Positions 51,295 through 60,463 of a stretch of DNA of 60,588 nucleotides are shown here, piece by piece. The stretch covers positions 1-60,588 of the forward strand of contig CACXXH010000016.1 of assembly GCA_902771595.1 (NCBI GenBank). Direction: 5' to 3'. A program made the translations under genes and the position numbers. Position 1 is the stretch's first letter, and every line of letters starts with the position of its first letter. The DNA is from Fibrobacter succinogenes. GTDB lineage: Bacteria; Fibrobacterota; Fibrobacteria; Fibrobacterales; Fibrobacteraceae. A model generated the notes under the pieces. It ran no database searches. It saw only the letters and a program-made list of their open reading frames with translations, and had not been told where the DNA came from.

Positions 51295-51480
51295 GTCAAT
51301 AATATAACAAACAAATTATGGAAAAGGTCTATAGATGCGTGGAAAAAAAGATGAGCCATCCTGAAAAGCCGACTAATGGGAAAATTGCGTGATGAAACTC
51401 TCTGGAATATGTTTTTTCGGGTCGAATTGGTGCCCGGAGCGTTTCATATAGGTGCTTTTATATAGTGTGTTTTGCAAAAA

Positions 51481-51498
51481 TGTGAACAAATGTTCACT
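51481..51498. promoter_or_regulatory. 18-bp inverted repeat, possible operator
   Basis: TGTGAACA-AA-TGTTCACT, with seven of eight bases mirrored. It lies between the barrel gene and mraZ. It looks like a dimeric regulator site; the 8-nt inner gap does not fit the CRP consensus, and no cognate regulator is nearby. Confidence 0.4.
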
Positions 51499-51576
51499 AA
51501 AATTACGTCGGACTAGGGGCCGAAGTATGTTTTTTGTATGCTTCGAGTGTGAAAATCGGACTTATCTCTTGCCAAG

Positions 51577-51612
51577 GTGGTAGAAAGTGGGTAGATTTGA
51601 TAGTGTTGTGGT
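51577..51612 (+). promoter_or_regulatory. mraZ: MraZ-box-like repeats upstream of mraZ
   Basis: GTGGT at 51577-51581 and GTGGG at 51587-51591 are 10 nt apart start to start, the spacing of MraZ operator boxes. A further GTGGT lies at 51608-51612. MraZ of other bacteria binds such repeats before its own gene. Confidence 0.5.
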
Positions 51613-51632
51613 AAAATGTGTCAAAAACTAGT

Positions 51633-52109
51633 ATGAACTTTACGTCTTTCATAGGTCAGGCCCAAACGGCTATCGATGGAAAGGGAAGGACTTCCTTCCC
51701 CAGGGAATTCCGTCGTCAGCTGTTGGGAACCGACGGGAATGAGTTCGTGGTCACGCGTGGCCCCGATCAGACCCTGAGGTTCTTTACCGTGCCCGAATAC
51801 GAAAAGTTCATGGCGGACCTGGACTGCCGGTCCGACCGCCGTCAAGCCGACCTAGTTCGGAGAGGCCTGCACCCCACTGTAGTGGAGTTGGATGGCCAGA
51901 ACCGCATTTTACTTCCCAAGGCTTTGCTGGAGTATGCTGGTCTAAAGGGCGAAGTCCTTTACGTACAAGCTAGCGGTAAAACTCTCGAACTATGGAATCC
52001 TGAACGCTTCAATGCCAAGTATGGTTTGCAGACAAGTGAAGATATTGCTGCATTCGATGCCGCGTTCTACGGAGAAAGCTTGACGGAGGGTGGCGATGTC
52101 AATCGTTGA
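51633..52109 (+). CDS. mraZ: Transcriptional regulator MraZ
   Basis: A 158-residue AbrB-type double-repeat regulator of the division and cell wall cluster. Conserved parts are SFIGQAQTAIDGKGRTSFPREFRRQL in the first repeat and VVELDGQNRILLPKALLEYAGL in the second. ATG 51633 is preferred because it fits the short MraZ N-terminus; a GTG at 51618 would add five residues. It overlaps rsmH by 14 nt and probably represses its own operon through the upstream boxes. Confidence 0.92.
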   Translation: MNFTSFIGQAQTAIDGKGRTSFPREFRRQLLGTDGNEFVVTRGPDQTLRFFTVPEYEKFMADLDCRSDRRQADLVRRGLHPTVVELDGQNRILLPKALLEYAGLKGEVLYVQASGKTLELWNPERFNAKYGLQTSEDIAAFDAAFYGESLTEGGDVNR

Positions 52110-53052
52110 CGAAAGCGCTTTCTATCATGCTCCCGTAATGCTTCCGGAATGCCTGGAGGCACTGAACCTCAAGGCTGACGGCACCTATGCGGACTGCACC
52201 CTCGGTGGAGGCGGACATTCCTACGCAATTGCAAACAAATTAAATTCCTCGGGGACGCTCCATGCCTTCGACCGTGACGAAGAAGCCGTGGCCTATGCGA
52301 CAAAGCGCCTTGCAGGAGTAGCCCCGAAGTTCATTGTGCATCCGGTGCGCTTTGGCGAACTGAAGAACGAAATCCCCGCCGGTACGCTGGATGGTATTCT
52401 GTATGATCTTGGAATCAGCAGCCACCAGGTTGATGATTCTGAACGCGGGTTCACCTTCGTTGGCAATAACCCGCTCGACCTGCGCATGGATCGCCGGGAA
52501 GGGGTCTCTGCGCAGGATTGGATGTGCAACGTGGATGCCGATACACTTGCCGCCGCACTGCGCAAGAATGCAGATATGGACAGGGCGTTCAAGCTTGCTA
52601 CCCGCCTTGTCGAAATGGCTGCGGATATCAAGAGGCAGGACCGCGCTATACTCCCGAACGATGTGAAATCTGTAGTGGAATCCGTTTTCCCGGACAAGCG
52701 CCGCGAAGTGAACGGCCTCCTGGCCCGGGTGTTCCAGGCAATCCGCATGGAAGTGAACGGGGAACTGAAAGAAATTGAAGACAGCCTGCGCGCTGCGGTG
52801 GATTGCCTCAAGGTGGGCGGACGTCTGGTGGTGATGAGCTACCATTCCGTGGAAGACCGCTGCGTCAAGGAGACTGCCGCCGAATTCGAGAAGGCGTGCA
52901 TCTGTCCCGAGAACCTGCCCGTATGCATGTGTGGCGGGAACCACCAGAAGCTTAAAAAGGTCAATCGCAAGCCGATTCTGCCGACGGACGAAGAAATTGC
53001 GAGAAACAGCAGGGCCCGCTCTGCGAAACTGAGGGTTTACGAACGAGTATGA
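52096..53052 (+). CDS. rsmH: 16S rRNA m4C1402 methyltransferase RsmH (MraW)
   Basis: A 318-residue SAM-dependent methyltransferase. It has YHAPVMLPECLEAL, YADCTLGGGGHSYAI (SAM loop), GILYDLGISSHQVDDSERGF, RVFQAIRMEVNGEL and VMSYHSVEDRCVKE. It modifies the ribosomal P-site nucleotide. ATG 52096 with GGAGG at 52085-52089 is chosen over GTG 52090. It overlaps both mraZ and ftsL. Confidence 0.96.
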   Translation: MSIVDESAFYHAPVMLPECLEALNLKADGTYADCTLGGGGHSYAIANKLNSSGTLHAFDRDEEAVAYATKRLAGVAPKFIVHPVRFGELKNEIPAGTLDGILYDLGISSHQVDDSERGFTFVGNNPLDLRMDRREGVSAQDWMCNVDADTLAAALRKNADMDRAFKLATRLVEMAADIKRQDRAILPNDVKSVVESVFPDKRREVNGLLARVFQAIRMEVNGELKEIEDSLRAAVDCLKVGGRLVVMSYHSVEDRCVKETAAEFEKACICPENLPVCMCGGNHQKLKKVNRKPILPTDEEIARNSRARSAKLRVYERV

Positions 53053-53366
53053 GCGTAAGCGAGAAGATACCACTGCCGAAGACAAACAAGGCGATCGTCG
53101 TGATCGTCTCGCTTGCCGTTGTCGCGGTCGTCTCGGGACTCATGACTCCTCTGTACCTCCAGAACCGTATCAACAGCCTTTATTCCAAGTACCGCAAGCT
53201 CACCGAAGAGGTCGTTTTCTTGGAAAGCGACGTGATGCGGCTGGAACTGAAGATAAACCAGCTGTCCACTCTGGAACACCTGCGCGGGTATGCCGAACAG
53301 ACCGGCCTCGGGCTGAATGCGCTTCCCGTGAAAATCAAGGGCGAGGGAGGGTCTTATGAACAATAA
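53049..53366 (+). CDS. ftsL: FtsL-like cell division protein
   Basis: A 105-residue bitopic protein: a short cytoplasmic N-terminus, one membrane helix (about residues 15-35, AIVVIVSLAVVAVVSGLM) and a leucine-zipper-like coiled coil (YRKLTEEVVFLESDVMRLELKINQL). The size, topology and place between rsmH and ftsI identify it as FtsL, a member of the divisome FtsQLB complex. It overlaps rsmH by 4 nt and ftsI by 11 nt. Confidence 0.85.
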   Translation: MSVSEKIPLPKTNKAIVVIVSLAVVAVVSGLMTPLYLQNRINSLYSKYRKLTEEVVFLESDVMRLELKINQLSTLEHLRGYAEQTGLGLNALPVKIKGEGGSYEQ

Positions 53367-55302
53367 GATCAAGATAGAACCGCTCGCCTTCCTCAAGTGG
53401 CTCGTGATGAGCCTTGTCGGTGTGCTTTTGTGGCAGACCTTCAGCATCCAGGTGCTGAACCGTGAAGTGTACCAGACCAAGGCCAAGAACATGGTGACGA
53501 GCACGCGCAACGTCTATGCCGACCGCGGCCGGATTATGGACAGGAACGGCGTCGTGCTTGCCGACAACTTCAGGGATACCACCAACAAGATTGATTACAG
53601 CCGCATATTCTTGCATGGCCAGCTCGCGAGCCAGGTAGTGGGCAAGGTCGACTTCAACGGCCACGGGAACATGGGCCTCGAAAGGACTTTCGACACGAAG
53701 CTGAGCGGTATTAGCGGAATCCGCGTGGGCGTCGACGGCCAGGCGGTGGAAACTGTCACCTCGACCGAGGGCGACTCGGTGAAGAAGGTGAGGGTTATCG
53801 TGAAGCGCGAAATATATGCGCGTACCCGCGAAGTGGCGAAGGCCGAACCTGGTTTGAATCTCGTGTTGACCATCGACGGCAACATGCAGGAGATTGTGGA
53901 AAAGGCGCTGAAGGACGGCGTGAACGAGTTCGAGGCGAAGAGCGCGAGCGCAGTCGTCGTCGAACCCTATACCGGCGAAATCCTTGCCATGGCGAGCTAC
54001 CCGACATTCGACCCGAATTCCAAGACGCAGGGCGTGGGCCGCATGTCGAAAAACGAAATCGTTTCGCTCTCGTATGAACCGGGATCGACGTTCAAGGTGA
54101 TTACCGCCGCCGCGGCCCTCGAAAACAAGATTGTGCCGCCGACGCGCATTTTCGAGAACGAAGGGCGTTGCTGGACATGGAACCCGAAATCCGAGAAGAT
54201 TTGCGATACGCACGTCTACGGCGACATGGACATGTCGGAAGCGATGGTGCAGTCCTCGAACATCGTGTTCGCGAAGATTGCCGCGGAAGTCGGTGCCGAG
54301 AAGCTTTACTTTATGGCTCGCAATTTCGGGTTCGGCATGCCGACCTCGGAATACTTCCAGGGCGAAGAAAAGGGCCGCCTGCTCATGCCCTACGAGCTCA
54401 CGCGCGATGACCGTACGCTCAAGACGATGGGCTTTGGCCATGCGATTTCTGTTACGCCTATCCAGATGGCGATGGCCTATGCGGCGGTCGCGAATGGTGG
54501 CGTGCTGATGGAACCGATGATTGTGCGCGAATGGGTCGATGCCAACGGGAACGTGGTCGAGAAGAACAAGCCTACTGAAGTGCGCCGCGTGATTTCGGAA
54601 AGCACGGCGGCGACCATCCGCTCCATGCTCTTCCGCGTGGTGAACAGCGGTACGGCTAAGAAGGTCGTGTCCAAGAAGCTCCCCGACGTGTTCTTCGGCG
54701 GCAAGACGGGTACTGCAGAAAAGTTCAACCAGGAAACTCAGAAATACGACCGCGACCATCAGGTGGCTTCGTTCATCGGGCTTGCGCCTGTCGAGAATAC
54801 GCGCTATGTGTGCCTGGTGCTGGTGGACGACCCGCAGGGCAAGCATGTGGGTGGCCTTACCGCGGGTCCGATTTTCCGCCGCATCATGGAAGGCATTTAC
54901 TACCATCCGGAAATTTCTCCGGCATCGTACAACCTCGCGCAGGTGAAGAAGAGCAATCCCTGTGACGTGGACTTTATGGGCCTTACCGCGGATGCTGCCA
55001 AGAAGCTCGCTTCGGATAAGGGCTGCAAGGTGGCTTTCACGGGTGCCGGCGTCCGCGTGGTTTCGCAGAACTTGGATGTGACGGGGGAATCGGGCGTCGT
55101 GCTTTCCCTCGGCGAGATGGTGGCATCGAAGATGCCCGACCTGAAGGGACTTTCTTTGCGCGACGCGATGGAAATTATGGGCAATATCCGCGTGAATGTC
55201 GAATACGAAGGCAAGGGCCGCGTTGTGGCGCAGACGCCCAAGCCCGAGGAATTGCTCCAGAAGGGAACGACGTGCAAGCTTACGCTTAAGGAGAGAGGCT
55301 AA
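53356..55302 (+). CDS. ftsI: Septal peptidoglycan transpeptidase FtsI (PBP3/PBP2x type) with PASTA domain
   Basis: A 648-residue class B penicillin-binding protein. N-terminal membrane helix (about 14-31), dimerisation domain with VYADRGRIMDRNG, and transpeptidase domain with SxxK as GSTFK near residue 243, SxN as SSN near residue 300, and KTG as GKTGTAEKF near residue 453. Residues about 535-648 form a degenerate and then a complete PASTA module (MPDLKGLSLRDAMEIMG). PASTA in FtsI is usual in Gram-positives and some Bacteroidota-like lineages but absent from E. coli. Confidence 0.94.
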   Translation: MNNKIKIEPLAFLKWLVMSLVGVLLWQTFSIQVLNREVYQTKAKNMVTSTRNVYADRGRIMDRNGVVLADNFRDTTNKIDYSRIFLHGQLASQVVGKVDFNGHGNMGLERTFDTKLSGISGIRVGVDGQAVETVTSTEGDSVKKVRVIVKREIYARTREVAKAEPGLNLVLTIDGNMQEIVEKALKDGVNEFEAKSASAVVVEPYTGEILAMASYPTFDPNSKTQGVGRMSKNEIVSLSYEPGSTFKVITAAAALENKIVPPTRIFENEGRCWTWNPKSEKICDTHVYGDMDMSEAMVQSSNIVFAKIAAEVGAEKLYFMARNFGFGMPTSEYFQGEEKGRLLMPYELTRDDRTLKTMGFGHAISVTPIQMAMAYAAVANGGVLMEPMIVREWVDANGNVVEKNKPTEVRRVISESTAATIRSMLFRVVNSGTAKKVVSKKLPDVFFGGKTGTAEKFNQETQKYDRDHQVASFIGLAPVENTRYVCLVLVDDPQGKHVGGLTAGPIFRRIMEGIYYHPEISPASYNLAQVKKSNPCDVDFMGLTADAAKKLASDKGCKVAFTGAGVRVVSQNLDVTGESGVVLSLGEMVASKMPDLKGLSLRDAMEIMGNIRVNVEYEGKGRVVAQTPKPEELLQKGTTCKLTLKERG

Positions 55303-56726
55303 TGATATCTGAAGGCTTGATGCGCAATTTGGATGTGAAAGGACTTTGCGATGACTCCCGCCGCGTGAAGGCGCAGGACCTGTTCTTCTCGATGCCTGCG
55401 GAAGGCTACGAGGAATTCGCCCGCAATGCGGTCGCCTCGGGCGCGGTTGCGGTAGTGAGCGAGCAGGCGGCTCCCGAAGGGATTGCCTCCAAGTGGATTC
55501 AGGTGGCCGATGTGAAGGCCGCCCGCCTGGAAGCCGCGAAGCTCTTTTACAAGGATCCGTTCTCGAAACTCAAGTGCCATGCGGTTACCGGGACCAACGG
55601 GAAGACGACCAGTGCCTTCCTCATGAACGCGATGCTCGAATCCGCCGGCAAGAAGACCGCGCTGCTCGGGACTATCAAGAACAAGATTGGCGATTCGTCG
55701 GTGCCGGCGACGCTCACGACCCCGGGCCTTCTGGACCTCTTTGCCTTTGCCGCGAAGGCGGTTGCCGCTGGCTGCACCGACCTCGTGATGGAAACTTCCA
55801 GCCATTCGCTGCATCAGGGCCGCGTCGCCGGAATTTCGTTCAGGAGCGCGCTGTTCAGCAACCTCACGCAGGACCATCTCGATTACCACAAGACGATGGA
55901 AGCCTATTTCGAAGCGAAGAAGCTCCTGTTCACGAAATACCTTGCCGAAGACGGCGTTGCGGTTCTGAACGTCGACGATGCGCATGGCGAACAGATTTAT
56001 GACGAGATGAAGGCGGCCGGCCGCAAGGCGGTTGCCGTGTCGAGACTCGGGAACGTAAAGGCCTTCGTGAAGCCCGAGGGAAGCGTCGTCAATACCGAAA
56101 ACGGACTCGAATTTACGCTCCCGATGGTGGCGAAGGAAAAGTTCGAAACGCCCCTGTGCGGCGACTTTAACGTGGACAACGTGTTGCTCGTGCTCGCCTG
56201 GGCGAACGCTCTTGAAATTCCGGAACTCTCTATGCGTGCGGCGCTTGCCAGCGTGCGCGTGCCCGGCCGTTTCGAAAAGGTTTGGAACAGGGGCGGAAAG
56301 CATGTGGTCGTCGATTACGCGCATACGCCCGACGCTCTGGAACGCGTGCTGACGACGGCCCGCAAGCTCTGCCGCGGAAAGCTTTCGACGGTGTTCGGCT
56401 GCGGTGGTGACCGCGACCGCACCAAGCGCCCGATTATGGGGCATATCGCCGAGACGATTGCCGATACGGCATGGCTCACCTCGGATAACCCGCGTACCGA
56501 AGACCCGATCGCCATCATCGAAGATGTGCGTGCGGGCATGAGTACGGATAAGTTTGTCGTAGTTGCCGACCGCGCCGAAGCGATTCGCAAGGCGTGCGCA
56601 GCCCTGAAGGACGGCGACTGGCTCGTCATTGCCGGCAAGGGTCACGAAGACTACCAGATTGTCGGCAAGACGAAACATCATTTTGACGACCGCGAAGAAG
56701 CGGTGAAGGCAATGGAAGAATGCTGA
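55302..56726 (+). CDS. murE: UDP-MurNAc-L-Ala-D-Glu:meso-diaminopimelate ligase MurE
   Basis: A 474-residue Mur ligase. ATP site AVTGTNGKTTSAF near residue 93, ETSSHSLHQGRV near residue 165, and the DNPR motif (TSDNPRTEDPIAII) near residue 395, which marks meso-DAP rather than lysine as the third residue. It adds DAP to the cytoplasmic peptidoglycan precursor. The start overlaps the ftsI stop by one base and its end overlaps murF by 7 nt. Confidence 0.97.
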   Translation: MISEGLMRNLDVKGLCDDSRRVKAQDLFFSMPAEGYEEFARNAVASGAVAVVSEQAAPEGIASKWIQVADVKAARLEAAKLFYKDPFSKLKCHAVTGTNGKTTSAFLMNAMLESAGKKTALLGTIKNKIGDSSVPATLTTPGLLDLFAFAAKAVAAGCTDLVMETSSHSLHQGRVAGISFRSALFSNLTQDHLDYHKTMEAYFEAKKLLFTKYLAEDGVAVLNVDDAHGEQIYDEMKAAGRKAVAVSRLGNVKAFVKPEGSVVNTENGLEFTLPMVAKEKFETPLCGDFNVDNVLLVLAWANALEIPELSMRAALASVRVPGRFEKVWNRGGKHVVVDYAHTPDALERVLTTARKLCRGKLSTVFGCGGDRDRTKRPIMGHIAETIADTAWLTSDNPRTEDPIAIIEDVRAGMSTDKFVVVADRAEAIRKACAALKDGDWLVIAGKGHEDYQIVGKTKHHFDDREEAVKAMEEC

Positions 56727-58108
56727 AACTTGATTTGACAGTTCAGGAGATGCTGGACATTTTGGAGACGGCCCCGGTGGGCGTCCCGGCCCGCACTCTC
56801 AAGCGCAAGGTGAATCTGTGCCTGGATTCACGCGAAAAGGCCAAGGGCGTGGTGTTCTGGCCTATCAAGGGCGCACGTTTCGATGCGCACAAGTTTGTTT
56901 CTCAAATGGAAAAGGATGGTGCACTGATGAGTGTAGTGAACCAGGAATCTGTTGAACAGAATGCCATCAAGATGTACGCCCCGGTGGACGATACCACCAA
57001 GGCTCTCCTGAAACTCGCCAAGGGCTACCAGCGCCTCTTCAAGCTGAAGAAGGTCGCCATTACCGGCAGCAACGGCAAGACCACCACCAAGGAGATGACG
57101 AAGGCCGTTCTCTCGATGAAGTTCAACACCCATGCGACGCAGGGAAACTTCAACAACCACATCGGTGTCCCGATGACGCTTTTCCAGCTGAAGCACAGCC
57201 ACGAAGCCGCCGTCGTCGAAATGGGCACGAGCGGCCCGGATGAAATCCGCCCGCTTTCGCTCGCTACTGAACCCGACGTGGCCGTGATTACCAATATCGG
57301 CGCTAGCCACCTGGAACGCCTCAAGGATCTGGACGGCGTGTTCAACGAGAAGATTACCATCAAGGACGGCCTCAAGGCCGGTGGAACGCTTATCGTGAAT
57401 GCGGACGACGCGCACCTCTGCAAGGTCCGTTCGACGAAGAACATGAAGGTGGTGACTTTCGGCGTGCGCCGCGGTATGGTGAAGCCCGAAAAGCTCGCCT
57501 GGAATGCGAATGCCTGCGCTGACTTCTACATCGGCCGTACGCATTTCGAACTCGGAGTCCCGGGAATCCATAACCTTTACAATGCGCTCGCGGCGATTGC
57601 CGTGGGTACGGCTTTCCGCGTGCCGAAGGCCGATATCGCGAAGGCGCTCAAGAACTTCCGCGCGACCAACATGCGTATGGAAATCCGCAAGGGCAACGGC
57701 TTCAAGATTGTCTCGGACTGCTACAACGCGAACCCGTCTTCTACCCGCATGGCGCTCCAGACCATCGGGAACATGAACGTGCAGGGTAGCCGTATCGCGA
57801 TTCTGGGCGACATGCTCGAACTCGGCGCGGCTAGCAAGGATTTGCACAGGGAAATCGGCAGGCTCGTGCCGGAAATGAATTTTGACCTCCTGCTTGCCGT
57901 GGGCGAACAGGCGAAGGAATTTGTCAAGGGCGCAGAAGAGCGCGGCATGGCGCATGCGTTCCACTTCGATTCCGTGAAGGATGCCATCGAGTTCCTCGGC
58001 GATGTCGTTTCTGAAGGCGATGTGCTTTTGGTGAAGGGCAGCCGCGGAATGAAAATGGAGCAGGTGGTGGAAGCCCTCATGAACTTCACTCCCGCGAAGG
58101 TGAAATAG
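56720..58108 (+). CDS. murF: UDP-MurNAc-tripeptide:D-Ala-D-Ala ligase MurF
   Basis: A 462-residue Mur ligase. ATP site ITGSNGKTTTKEM near residue 115, NFNNHIGVPMTLF near residue 145, MGTSGPDEIRPL near residue 170, and SDCYNANPSSTRMAL and ILGDMLELG near the C-terminus. It adds D-Ala-D-Ala to complete the pentapeptide. The next gene is ftsW, 16 nt on, not mraY as in most dcw clusters. Confidence 0.96.
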   Translation: MLKLDLTVQEMLDILETAPVGVPARTLKRKVNLCLDSREKAKGVVFWPIKGARFDAHKFVSQMEKDGALMSVVNQESVEQNAIKMYAPVDDTTKALLKLAKGYQRLFKLKKVAITGSNGKTTTKEMTKAVLSMKFNTHATQGNFNNHIGVPMTLFQLKHSHEAAVVEMGTSGPDEIRPLSLATEPDVAVITNIGASHLERLKDLDGVFNEKITIKDGLKAGGTLIVNADDAHLCKVRSTKNMKVVTFGVRRGMVKPEKLAWNANACADFYIGRTHFELGVPGIHNLYNALAAIAVGTAFRVPKADIAKALKNFRATNMRMEIRKGNGFKIVSDCYNANPSSTRMALQTIGNMNVQGSRIAILGDMLELGAASKDLHREIGRLVPEMNFDLLLAVGEQAKEFVKGAEERGMAHAFHFDSVKDAIEFLGDVVSEGDVLLVKGSRGMKMEQVVEALMNFTPAKVK

Positions 58109-58124
58109 TAGAGATTAGGAATAT

Positions 58125-59327
58125 ATGAGTAACACCCAGGCGACAGGCGTAAACAAATTGCTGATGCTGTCAACGATGCTGTTGATAGTGTTCGGCATAT
58201 TTGTCGTGTACACGGCGACTTCGCCGCGTGCGGTGCTTGACGGCAGGTCTCCGGAATACTATCTGGTACAGCATTGCACCAAGGTGGTCGCCTGCCTTGT
58301 CGCCATGTTCTTTGGTGCCCGTGTCGATTATTCCATCTGGAAGAAGGGCTCTCGTGTCATCTTCTTCCTGGGTTGCGCGCTCACATTTGCGGCCATTGCC
58401 AAGGGCTGGCTCCATCCCGAAACCGCGATCAAGGGGGCAAACCGCTGGATTCTGGGTATACAGCCTTCCGAAATCATGAAGTTCGGGTTTATCCTGATGA
58501 TTGCGACCAAGGTGTCCGACGCCGGGGCCGATATCAAGTCCATCAGGTGCAGTCTCAAGCAGCCCGCGGTTCCGCTGGTCATCGTGTCGGCATTGCTGGT
58601 GCTGCAGCCGAACTACTCCATGCTCATCATGTTCTGCGGAATCATGCTTTCGATGCTGTTTGTCGCCGGTGCGAGGCTGAAGTATGTTGCTGCCGGATTT
58701 GGCGTCTACGGGCTTGTGGGTATCATAGGCCTACTTGTGAAATCGGCGGTCTCCGAAAAGGGATTCCATGTGGCGAACCGTATCGGGGCCTTCCTCAATC
58801 CGGATGAACACAAGAACGGCGTTGAACAGGTGGAACGCTCGCTGGAGGCTCTCGGAAACGGCGGGTTCTTCGGTGCGGGTGTCGGAAACGGTTCCGTGAA
58901 GTTTGGTTATTTGCCCGAGGCGCACAAGGACGTGGTCTACAGCGTGATTGGCGAAGAGTTCGGGTTCCTGGGGACGGCTGCCGTTCTCGGCGTGTTTGCG
59001 GTCATTTTCTACCAGGGTTTCGAGATCGCGAGGAACTGCCCGACGCGATTCGGCAAGTGCCTCTCGGTGGCGTTGACTATTTCGCTTTTCTTGAATTTCA
59101 TCGTGCATGTCTGCGTGAGTACGGGGCTGGGCCCGACTACGGGACAGCCGCTGCCCTTCCTGAGCTTCGGTGGCACGAACCTGATTATTTCCGGACTGTT
59201 CATCGGCATCTTGCTGAACATTTCGAAGGCGGGTACCGGAAAGAAGATTGACGAGGCGTATTCGGGCGGAGACCGCACGAACGTCTATACGTTTGGTGGA
59301 TTTGATATAGCGAGGACTGAAACATGA
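58125..59327 (+). CDS. ftsW: SEDS glycosyltransferase FtsW
   Basis: A 400-residue membrane protein with ten or so helices, the septal peptidoglycan polymerase that works with FtsI. SEDS marks are GANRWILGIQPSEIMKFGFI near residue 104, AHKDVVYSVIGEEFGFLGT near residue 265 and TGQPLPFLSFGGTNLI near residue 340. It follows murF directly and overlaps murG by 4 nt. Confidence 0.95.
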   Translation: MSNTQATGVNKLLMLSTMLLIVFGIFVVYTATSPRAVLDGRSPEYYLVQHCTKVVACLVAMFFGARVDYSIWKKGSRVIFFLGCALTFAAIAKGWLHPETAIKGANRWILGIQPSEIMKFGFILMIATKVSDAGADIKSIRCSLKQPAVPLVIVSALLVLQPNYSMLIMFCGIMLSMLFVAGARLKYVAAGFGVYGLVGIIGLLVKSAVSEKGFHVANRIGAFLNPDEHKNGVEQVERSLEALGNGGFFGAGVGNGSVKFGYLPEAHKDVVYSVIGEEFGFLGTAAVLGVFAVIFYQGFEIARNCPTRFGKCLSVALTISLFLNFIVHVCVSTGLGPTTGQPLPFLSFGGTNLIISGLFIGILLNISKAGTGKKIDEAYSGGDRTNVYTFGGFDIARTET

Positions 59328-60463
59328 AAAAGTTCCTGTTTGTATGCGGTGGCACCGGTGGCCACATCTTTCCGGCAGTAGCTATTGCCGAGAGCCTCAA
59401 GAAAATGGGCGTGGCGGACATTACGTTTGCCGGCCGTAAGGATTCTATGGAAGAACGCCTGGTGGCTGGCAACTGGCCCTATGAATACATCACGGCCGAA
59501 CCGCTGCACCGCGGGCCGTTCCTCAAGAACCTGGCGCTTCCCTTCAAGCTTTCGAAGTCGCTGGTGCGCGCGAAGAGCGTCGTGAAGAAGGTGAACCCCG
59601 ATGTGGTCGTCGCTACCGGCGGTTACGTTTCGCTCCCGATCGTGCTTGCCGCGGGTTCGTTCGGCATTCCCGTCTACCTGCAAGAACAGAATGCGGTTGC
59701 CGGCGTTGCGAACAAGTTCGGTTCCCGTTATGCTAAGACTATTTTCGTGACTTCCGAAGATGCGGCGAAGTTCTTCCCCGCGGGAAGGTGCATGGTGTTC
59801 GGAAACCCGGTGCGCAAGTTGCCCGACGGCGATTCGCTTCCCCGTCCGGCCGAATTTGCGGAAGGCAAGAAAGCCGTGTTCATCGTAGGCGGTTCGCAGG
59901 GTGCTGCCGGCATCAATGCGAAAATCGAAGAAAGCATCAAGCGGATTGCCGCCCGTGACGACGTGAGCGTCGTGTGGCAGGTGGGCGTGAAGAACGTGGA
60001 CGCCATCACCGCTCGCGTGGGCGATGTGCCGAATATCGCTATCCGCGGGTTCCTCGATGGAATTTATGCCTACATGAAGCATGCCGACCTGATCATCAGC
60101 CGTGCGGGTGCGTCGGCCCTTGCCGAGATTCTCGCTTTCGGGAAACCCTCGATTCTGCTTCCGTTCCCGCATGCGACTGCGAACCACCAGGAACACAATG
60201 CCCGCGTGGTCGAGAAGGCGGGCGCATGCCTTGTGGAACTGGACAGCGAGCCGAATGATTTGTGGAACAAGGTGGAAAACCTCCTTGCTGATTCTGATAA
60301 ACTTGGTTCGATGGCGGTCGCCGCTAAAGGCCTCGGGATGCCCGATGCCGCGGACAGGATTGCGAAAGAGATTCTCTTAAAAGAGGGTTGTGATTTTTTT
60401 GCAGATGATTCTCAAAAGAGCGAATTGACTGTGCGTGTGAGCATTTCAAAGGAAGATGTCTAA
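59324..60463 (+). CDS. murG: UDP-GlcNAc:lipid I N-acetylglucosaminyltransferase MurG
   Basis: A 379-residue GT28 enzyme that makes lipid II on the inner face of the membrane. N-terminal [63 protein letters not shown] and the donor-site [22 protein letters not shown] are present. The C-terminal tail (about 20 residues) is longer than usual. Its stop is one base from the murC start. Confidence 0.97.
   Translation: MKKFLFVCGGTGGHIFPAVAIAESLKKMGVADITFAGRKDSMEERLVAGNWPYEYITAEPLHRGPFLKNLALPFKLSKSLVRAKSVVKKVNPDVVVATGGYVSLPIVLAAGSFGIPVYLQEQNAVAGVANKFGSRYAKTIFVTSEDAAKFFPAGRCMVFGNPVRKLPDGDSLPRPAEFAEGKKAVFIVGGSQGAAGINAKIEESIKRIAARDDVSVVWQVGVKNVDAITARVGDVPNIAIRGFLDGIYAYMKHADLIISRAGASALAEILAFGKPSILLPFPHATANHQEHNARVVEKAGACLVELDSEPNDLWNKVENLLADSDKLGSMAVAAKGLGMPDAADRIAKEILLKEGCDFFADDSQKSELTVRVSISKEDV

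Larger units (their letters stand above)
51295..51632. other. intergenic regulatory region between barrel gene and dcw cluster
   Basis: No gene is seen. It holds an inverted repeat TGTGAACA-AA-TGTTCACT at 51481-51498 and GTGG(T/G)-type motifs near 51577-51612 before mraZ. Both are described as separate sites. Promoter boxes for the cluster could not be assigned with confidence. Confidence 0.5.

Noticed and set aside
51481..51498. CRP site
   Set aside because: The half-sites TGTGA and TCACT are separated by 8 nt rather than 6, so it does not fit the CRP consensus.
53335..54906. Long minus-strand open frame opposite ftsI
   Set aside because: His/Arg-rich shadow without recognised domains; ftsI motifs are intact on the plus strand.
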